Of a stretch of 12,914 nt of DNA, positions 8,138 through 12,914 are shown piece after piece; positions within the stretch are counted from its first letter, which is position 1; the number at the start of each line of letters is the position of its first letter. The position numbers and the translations under genes were made by a program. Source of the stretch: Russula earlei (lineage: Eukaryota; Basidiomycota; Agaricomycetes; Russulales; Russulaceae). The stretch lies in NCBI GenBank assembly GCA_025769875.1, contig JAGFNK010001215.1, positions 1-12,914 on the forward strand, given 5' to 3'. The notes below the pieces were generated by a model, which was not told where the DNA came from, made no database searches, and worked only from the letters and a program-made list of their open reading frames with translations.

Positions 8138-8189
8138 TCAGTGATCGCTTACGCGCGCGAGTCACTGAGCACAGTCACTGCTTATTCAG
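8138..8189 (+). repeat. Joined (splice-like) copy of hairpin and exon 2 in LTR C
   Basis: 8138-8169 repeats 8019-8050 (32 nt), and 8170-8189 (CACAGTCACTGCTTATTCAG) repeats 8107-8126 (20 nt). All 52 nt are identical with the 56-nt GT...AG block missing. Confidence 0.93.
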
Positions 8190-8879
8190 CGACCCTCGCG
8201 AGTGCGAACGTGTAGGCCTCCCCTCGGACGCGGCACTCACTCACAAAAACTGTCGTTTCTCCCACTCTCGTTAAACCACATGGTTTTCTACAGTTTCTGC
8301 ATCGCCGCTGCCAATTATGATGTTGAAATGCGGATTTGGCACATGCGGTCGTGGTGCTCCGACTCGAGGCCAGCAGCTATGTTTCCACAGCGGTCGAGGT
8401 ATGTTATCAAACTTATCGCCACCGGCAAGGCTGGCAAGATGTCCAGCATCTCAGATCGCAGGTTCAGGCGACGTGGGTATGCAAACACGATGTCTGGCAC
8501 ACGTGGACCAGTGTGTGTCATCCTTTTGACCCCATTTCTGAGACAACCGATTGGTCAGTGGTCGCTATGGACGATGAAAAAGACATAACCCGCCGAGGGC
8601 ACAGGATTATTCGGCCACGCAGCACATGCTAGTACCGTACGTAGCGACGACACCCCGGCAACGCGCGCTATGACTTGCTTTCCACGGCGAACACGACTAC
8701 GTGAGACTTGGTTAATTCAGGAGTTCGTTCGACATACATGGGGAATGAGAAAGTTCCTCAGTGAGGGGTATGGTGGTCGTCTGGAATTACGTACCACAGC
8801 CTGAGTTTTTATACTTGAGTGGGGCATATGTTCGTAGTATCAACGATCCGATATTTGAATAGCGCTGCCGTATCACATT
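8190..8879. other. Intergenic stretch without a supported gene
   Basis: No recognisable domain or RNA gene was found. The longest frame with protein-like composition is 8325-8632 on the plus strand (about 100 codons, no ATG start, rich in Trp, His and Val, ending at TAG). It could be an eroded exon, but I recognise no family. The sequence next to 8880 is downstream of the Crinkler-like gene and should include its 3' UTR and poly(A) site. Confidence 0.5.
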
Positions 8880-10785
8880 TTAGCTATTTTTTCTGTTTTT
8901 AATCGTATTGATCGTATTCAGCAACACCCGCCTATCATCATCTTTCGAAATCGTCGAAAGAGCATCTTCCGCTCGCCCATCCGTCAACTCGGTGGTGAGC
9001 AGTCCGGTTGGATACATTGCATCTCCAACTTTGCCCCCCCAGTCAAAATCTAATAGTATCATCCTTTCTCCATCATAAAGTATGTTGGGCTCCCGTAGGT
9101 CCCCGTGAACGAACCCGCGATCATGGAAGTCTTCCATGAGCTTCCATAACTCGTCACAGAGACCCTCGAGGTCTTGTGACGAAGAGGGGAATACAGGTGA
9201 CGAAATGTACTCCATAGCAATGGCGAACCAACCTCCTGGGAGTTCCTGGAAGCCGAGAATCTTTGGGGCATGATTTCGATTAGCACAAAGCTCGTGCAGT
9301 TCGATCGAGTACCGTCGCGAAAACTTCACGATGATTTCTATGTCTTCGTCCGGCGTTTTGGCGATGTACAAGTGGCGGTAGTCCTGCGTATCGTGATGGA
9401 GCCCAATAATCCGAAATTCGAGTTTCGCGTCCTTATTGTCGCGCCTCGTCAACGCCGAGATGTATGGAAGGTTAACGTCGTGTGGGATCGCGCCCTCACC
9501 CTTGACGAAGAGCTGTATGTCATTATCTATGCATCGTAAAAGATGCAATGCGCCATAAAAGGCGGCATATAGACTCTCTCGATCATCACCATCGACGGCG
9601 GATGGGATACACGACAACATAGGGGTGAGGCTGACAACGCGCCAACAGTCTTGAAGAAAAAGGACTCCGAAAAACATGACATAAGGGCCTCGCACGCAAG
9701 TCAGGCTTGAACGATAGGAGACCAAGTGACGCTCGGCTTACCAACAATTGTCAGGCCGAGACACGGCACCCGCCACCGAAACGGTCCTCTTTGGTCTTTC
9801 ATTGCTTGAGTGTGCGATTTGGCGATGTAACTAACGAGTTCCACGGCAGGTATCGAATTGATGTCAGCGAGCTCGTTTTTGAACTCTACCACACACGACA
9901 CTGCGCCGTGTGGGCCGAGAAAATGACCATTCGTACGGCCATTACGAATGGTGCCTTGCTTAAGGGGTGGACAGTCACGGTTGCGAAAGGAAAAAATCGA
10001 GTTCAAAGCCACTAGGCCCTCGACCATCCGGCTGGCCTCATTGTTGTATAACTTGGTCATCCGTTCGGAGAAAGAGTCGACGGCCATTTCCAGTTCTCCC
10101 CTCGCCTTCGTCGAAGCACGTGTATTATGCCGACCTTTATAGATATCGAGAAAGTGACCGAAGCCGTTATATAAGAGGGAGATAGGAGGAAGCGAATCAG
10201 ACTCAGGACGGTCGTCCCGAATCCTTTCAAGTGGGACTGTTTGTATTGACCTGTACATTTTCGGCGAGCCGATCCGAGAAGCCGAAGTTGAAACAAGTTT
10301 ACGCTTCAGCAAAGACTCCAACGTTATCTTGCCATCGAAGGGAGATCCCGTTTCTGATCAGATGAGCGTTTGGAACAGCAAGTTGATAGGGCAAGCCAAG
10401 TTAAACGGGAAGCGAAGATTAAGCATAATGTTATCAGCAACACTCATGACTAGCCACGGGAATTCTCACCGATTTCCGGGACCTCCACGAGGATGCAGAC
10501 CCTCTCCTCTAGAGGATCCCTCTGGAATATTTTGGAGAGCAAGCGAGATGATACTTTCAGCGGCGTTTTCGAAGCTTGTTTAGCAGCTTCCTCAAGGTCC
10601 TCGTCATCAGGTAGGTCGACTTGGTAGAGTTTGAGTCGGCGGGCGTCAATACCTTCCAAGTCGTTAGGATTCTTCTGTAAAATTGCCTCTTTCAAGTGGC
10701 CAACAGTCATCGACCGTTCGATATTGACTGGGAATGCGTTTTCCATTCCAATAATATAGACAAAAAGATCCAGATTTTCGGCCAT
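8880..10785 (-). CDS. Crinkler-type protein: Ub-like header, REase-fold region, kinase-like domain
   Basis: Three exons: 10785-10470, 10353-9742 and 9688-8880, totalling 1737 nt and 578 residues. Introns are 10354-10469 (GTGAGA...CAG) and 9689-9741 (GTAAGC...GAG), both phase 1. The joined sequence has no stop, and the second join restores an uninterrupted LTIVGPYVMFF segment. Residues about 4-100 are the ubiquitin-like header of Crinkler proteins, ending LVEVP. About 150-385 matches the nuclease-like part of fungal Crinklers, with the E-x-K motif in VVEFKNE (E262, K264). About 390-578 is a kinase-like domain: Lys431 (IIVKF), HGDLREPN (504-511, HRD equivalent) and DFD (523-525, DFG equivalent), with a short C-lobe. 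The family is known from nucleus-targeted effectors and from free-living fungi; here the role is inferred. The start was chosen because the header begins at this ATG in context CTACTATGG. No signal peptide. I see no lesion. Confidence 0.9.
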
Positions 10786-10880
10786 AGTAGCAGATGAGGA
10801 GGGTAGATGAACAATTGGGTTGGGGATGATGAAGAGCGGGGAGTGAGAAATAGAAATAGAGAGTGTAGGCTTATAACGCG
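10786..10880 (-). promoter_or_regulatory. Promoter and 5' UTR of the Crinkler-like gene
   Basis: On the minus strand a TTATAA box (10871-10876) lies 86 nt before the ATG. It is followed by a CT-rich stretch of the kind that surrounds transcription starts in filamentous fungi, and then by CTACT just before ATGG. The frame stays open upstream of 10785 to 11046, but that extension has no family similarity and passes through this pyrimidine-rich leader. Confidence 0.45.
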
Positions 10881-10899
10881 TCGCGCGTTCTACTTGAAA

Positions 10900-11809
10900 C
10901 TCCGAGTCAGGTGGCTCGGCTCCGTGTCTGATCGATTGCACGTCTCCCCTCTGACCCCTCCGACTGACAGGAAAATTAAGACAGGCAATTAAAGATCTGG
11001 CTGTCTTGTGGCGGGAGTGCCTGTGTGCAGCTGCATGCGTGACCATGCTGAAAGTTCAAAGGGTTTTGTATCCGTATCCTTGGCGCGTCGTGTCTCTAGC
11101 GCAAATTTCAGTGTTTCAGTGTGGAGTCCGCGTTCCCCGTCTCCTACTCCTTGTTCACATTGCGGCGGTCTCATGTTAAATCCGAGTCCGACGCGAACAT
11201 TGAATGTATCAAATTGATTGATCATCCCGATATGTCCTTGCCTCATTTTGTTTTGGCCCCCTTACTTGCGGCTCCAGTGGTTTATTCGACGGCAATCGAC
11301 AAGGCATGCCCGACAGACGGGAATACATGGTGCGTAACATCGGGGTAATGAACTCAGTGCCGTCTCAGGTCGAGATGATAACTTCTGGTATACAGAAGTA
11401 AGCAAGGTAGAATATTACCAACAATTGGTGCACCACTGTGAGTTCTCTCGCAAAAAGGCAAGATGCGCTCTCCCCTCAACCCAAGGCAGGTCTCCCTGCT
11501 CATCGATTCCTGCTGGACATGTGGCCCCCCACAGGTAAACTCCTTGTGCGTTCCGGGCCACGAACCTCTCCAATCCACATCCCGCTGGCTTGGATATGCC
11601 ATCATTTTTGAGGGGTCCTAGCGGCAGGTTTGTGAGACGGGGGCTCCTTGAACCGCGACCACCACCAGGTCCGGATTTTCCCATGGCAAAGCCAGGGCAA
11701 GGATAGGCAGTGAGGATGACAGTGAGCTCTGCAAGGCCAGAGCCACCCATCCAAGCCTTCGTAAAACTACGACCCCCTCACCAACTAAACCACCATCCAC
11801 TAGGCCGAC
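10900..11809. other. Stretch without a recognised gene
   Basis: Several overlapping open frames are present on both strands. The most protein-like is 11415-11750 on the minus strand (111 codons, Gly- and Pro-rich, with a C-x2-C near its end), but I recognise no domain, and the neighbouring minus frame 11354-11605 overlaps it. No tRNA, rRNA or transposon ends were seen. Confidence 0.5.
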
Positions 11810-11884
11810 TGTTAAGATTCTCTTGTTCTCCGACTGCCATCTGCTTTGCTGACTCATCTGTGATTACTCATATGTCTGGCTTAC

Positions 11885-11950
11885 TGATTGCTTACTGATT
11901 GCTTACTGATTGCTTACTGATCGATGACTGATTGCTTACTGATTCATGAC
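11885..11950 (+). repeat. Six tandem 11-bp units in U3 of LTR D
   Basis: Units start at 11885, 11896, 11907, 11918, 11929 and 11940. Four are TGATTGCTTAC; the fourth (TGATCGATGAC) and sixth (TGATTCATGAC) are variants that share the TGAT...AC ends. The register never slips. Position upstream of the TATA box suggests an enhancer-like repeat. Confidence 0.9.
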
Positions 11951-11964
11951 TGATACTAGGAAAG

Positions 11965-11986
11965 AATGACTCACGCGTGAGTCATT
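11965..11986 (+). promoter_or_regulatory. 22-bp perfect palindrome with two AP-1/Gcn4-type sites
   Basis: The 22 bases read identically on both strands: TGACTCA (11967-11973), a CGCG centre, and TGAGTCA (11978-11984), flanked by AA and TT. TGACTCA is the known binding site of Gcn4/AP-1 bZIP factors, and a third copy lies at 11850-11856. In U3, about 105 nt before the TATA box, it is a plausible stress or starvation response element; binding is inferred. Confidence 0.6.
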
Positions 11987-12334
11987 TCTAACATTCTTGA
12001 ATTGCGCCCTATGTATTTGGATACTACTGGTTCCCAGCTACGTGCACCCCGAGTTTCGTACGAATCGGAACAGTAGTTATTGAGATAACGTATAAATAGT
12101 CTGTAGTACCAAGAAGTTGAGCCCTACGCTCGACTTACACTTTTGCCAAGATAACTATCTTGCCACGCGATCTAAACAAAACTATAGTGCAGACTCTAAC
12201 TGAAAGAGGCCCCTCTCTTCTCTACATTTAATCTTCCTGAGATAATATCAAAGGGTTCGAAGTCTAGTGCTTGAACTATATCAAGCAACTCTTTCACCAG
12301 AAGAGTCGGTACTAAGATCTGTCAGATCTTAACA

Positions 12335-12914
12335 TAAGTCAAGCGTAACTTACCTTTGCACCAAGTAGGAGCAAAATTCGGATCACAACTTACGCAGAAG
12401 TAGTCATAGGGAGGAACCTGTGTCGATTAGGAATTCCTCCAAGACTTTATATCCTGGAAAAGAAGGATATAGAACATAGTCAAATCCATTGGTATTTTTG
12501 CCAGGAACAAGCCTGTCGGTATCATAACTGAAAGCTAGGCAAAACTGGATCCAGATTCAATTACTGCTCCATTCCAGACAGCAAGTAGCGGAAAATGATA
12601 CGCACGGTTTGAAGGAAGAACTCAGGACCTTCAAAACTATTCCTTAACAGGTGTAGGAGCACGGTGGCATCCTACTGAAAATCCAAAAGGAGGATTTTTT
12701 GACGTTCAGCATTACAACGAAGTCCGACCCGCGGAATATATAAACAATCACTGGTATTTCATTGACTGGGACAAGGACGGATTCTACGTGCTTGAGGACA
12801 ACTTCATTGCCAATCCAGAAGAGTTTGGTTTAGGAACCAAAAACAAGCCCTATACCACTGGGTGGCTGTTTAGAAGCGAACCAGAAAAAGACATATCTGT
12901 TACCAGTGTCAGCG
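12335..12914 (+). other. Unidentified, possibly coding stretch running off the window
   Basis: On the plus strand one frame is open from 12599 to the window end (105 codons) without any Met. It has an ordinary protein composition rich in aromatic and acidic residues (for example WYFIDWDKDGFYVLED). The same frame continues upstream with protein-like segments cut by TGA 12596-12598, TAG 12536-12538 and TAG 12470-12472. It could be a decayed gag of the element owning LTR D, a host exon with introns upstream (an acceptor-like CTTAACAG ends at 12650), or a pseudogene. I recognise no family. Confidence 0.35.

Larger units (their letters stand above)
7867..8189 (+). repeat. LTR remnant C (left end removed or displaced by B)
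   Basis: Recognised by architecture rather than sequence. It has a TATA-like TTATACGAG (about 7988), hairpin 1 (CCTCAGTGA / TCACTGAGG, 8017-8051, with an inner TCGC/GCGA helix), an intron-like block (8051-8106), exon 2 (8107-8126), and a joined copy of hairpin plus exon 2 (8138-8189). No TGTT start is visible between B and the hairpin, so B probably inserted into C's U3. The right end is not certain: no terminal repeat, primer-binding site or gag is visible after 8189, so C may be a truncated or solo LTR. Confidence 0.75.
11810..12334 (+). repeat. LTR D, 525 bp, unrelated to A-C
   Basis: Perfect 9-bp terminal inverted repeats: TGTTAAGAT (11810-11818) and ATCTTAACA (12326-12334). Orientation comes from TATAAATA (12091-12098), followed by a hairpin, GTTGAGC-cctac-GCTCGAC (12116-12134, one G-U pair). 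U3 carries an 11-bp tandem repeat and three TGACTCA-type sites. The right end folds on itself (TAAGATCT-gtc-AGATCTTA, 12313-12331). Flanking 5-mers (CCGAC left, TAAGT right) do not match, and there is no purine tract before 11810. So it is more likely the 5' LTR of an element running off to the right, or one partner of a rearrangement, than a clean solo LTR. No TGG-type or TTATGAG-type primer site was seen after 12334. Confidence 0.72.

Noticed and set aside
8019..8189. CRISPR-like array from repeated hairpins in LTR C
   Set aside because: Only two copies, unequal surroundings, a eukaryotic context, and a better explanation as intra-LTR duplication.
9689..9741. Frameshift splitting the Crinkler-like gene into two pseudogene parts
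   Set aside because: GTAAGC…GAG with a CTGAC branch site gives a 53-nt intron whose removal restores the conserved segment; no frameshift is needed.
10786..11046. N-terminal extension of the Crinkler-like protein to an upstream ATG at 11046
   Set aside because: The extension crosses the TATA-like box and CT-rich leader and has no header-like sequence; the family header begins at the 10785 ATG.
12420..12560. Minus-strand frame with a retropepsin-like LIDTGSS motif
   Set aside because: The open run is only about 50 codons and closes two codons after the motif; no flap or downstream protease sequence is seen, and the plus strand reads equally well.

Overview
The window looks like nuclear DNA of a filamentous fungus, most likely a basidiomycete of the Agaricomycetes. 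It holds nested Ty1/Copia retrotransposons with fungal-type Gag-Pol, short GT-AG introns of 53 and 116 nt with CTRAY-like branch sites, and a three-exon Crinkler-type gene (ubiquitin-like header, restriction-endonuclease-fold region, kinase-like domain), an architecture common in this group.

Layout. 1-4912 is Copia element A: the end of its 5' LTR, a primer-binding site, gag-protease-integrase, reverse transcriptase-RNase H, polypurine tract and 3' LTR. A is nearly complete but carries an in-frame TGA (611) and a +1 frameshift (about 3060-3106). A sits inside an older, related and badly decayed element B (4913-7866), whose gag lies left of the window. B in turn abuts, and probably entered, a third LTR remnant C (7867-8189). 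8190-8879 has no convincing gene. 8880-10785 (minus strand) is the intact three-exon Crinkler-like gene, 578 codons. 10900-11809 has no recognised gene. 11810-12334 is a separate, unrelated LTR (D) with perfect 9-bp terminal inverted repeats, a six-copy 11-bp repeat and bZIP-type sites. 12335-12914 is an unidentified stretch with protein-like but interrupted reading.

Most notable signal. The LTRs of A, B and C share an organisation that their sequences alone do not explain. Each has a TATA-like box, then a hairpin ending in CTGAG, then a 50-56 nt GT...AG intron-like block with a CTNAY branch site, then a short 'exon 2' of 11-20 nt. A little further on comes a perfect copy of hairpin plus exon 2 joined exactly as if the intron had been spliced out. 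The copies are identical within each LTR (33, 38 and 52 nt) but differ between LTRs. This suggests that the LTR transcript is spliced and the spliced 5' end is written back into the LTR at reverse transcription, perhaps in every cycle.

How the parts relate. The retroelement pieces form a nest that grew by successive insertion (C, then B, then A). The Crinkler gene next to them has an open frame and good splice sites, so it appears functional in a transposon-rich, fast-evolving neighbourhood.
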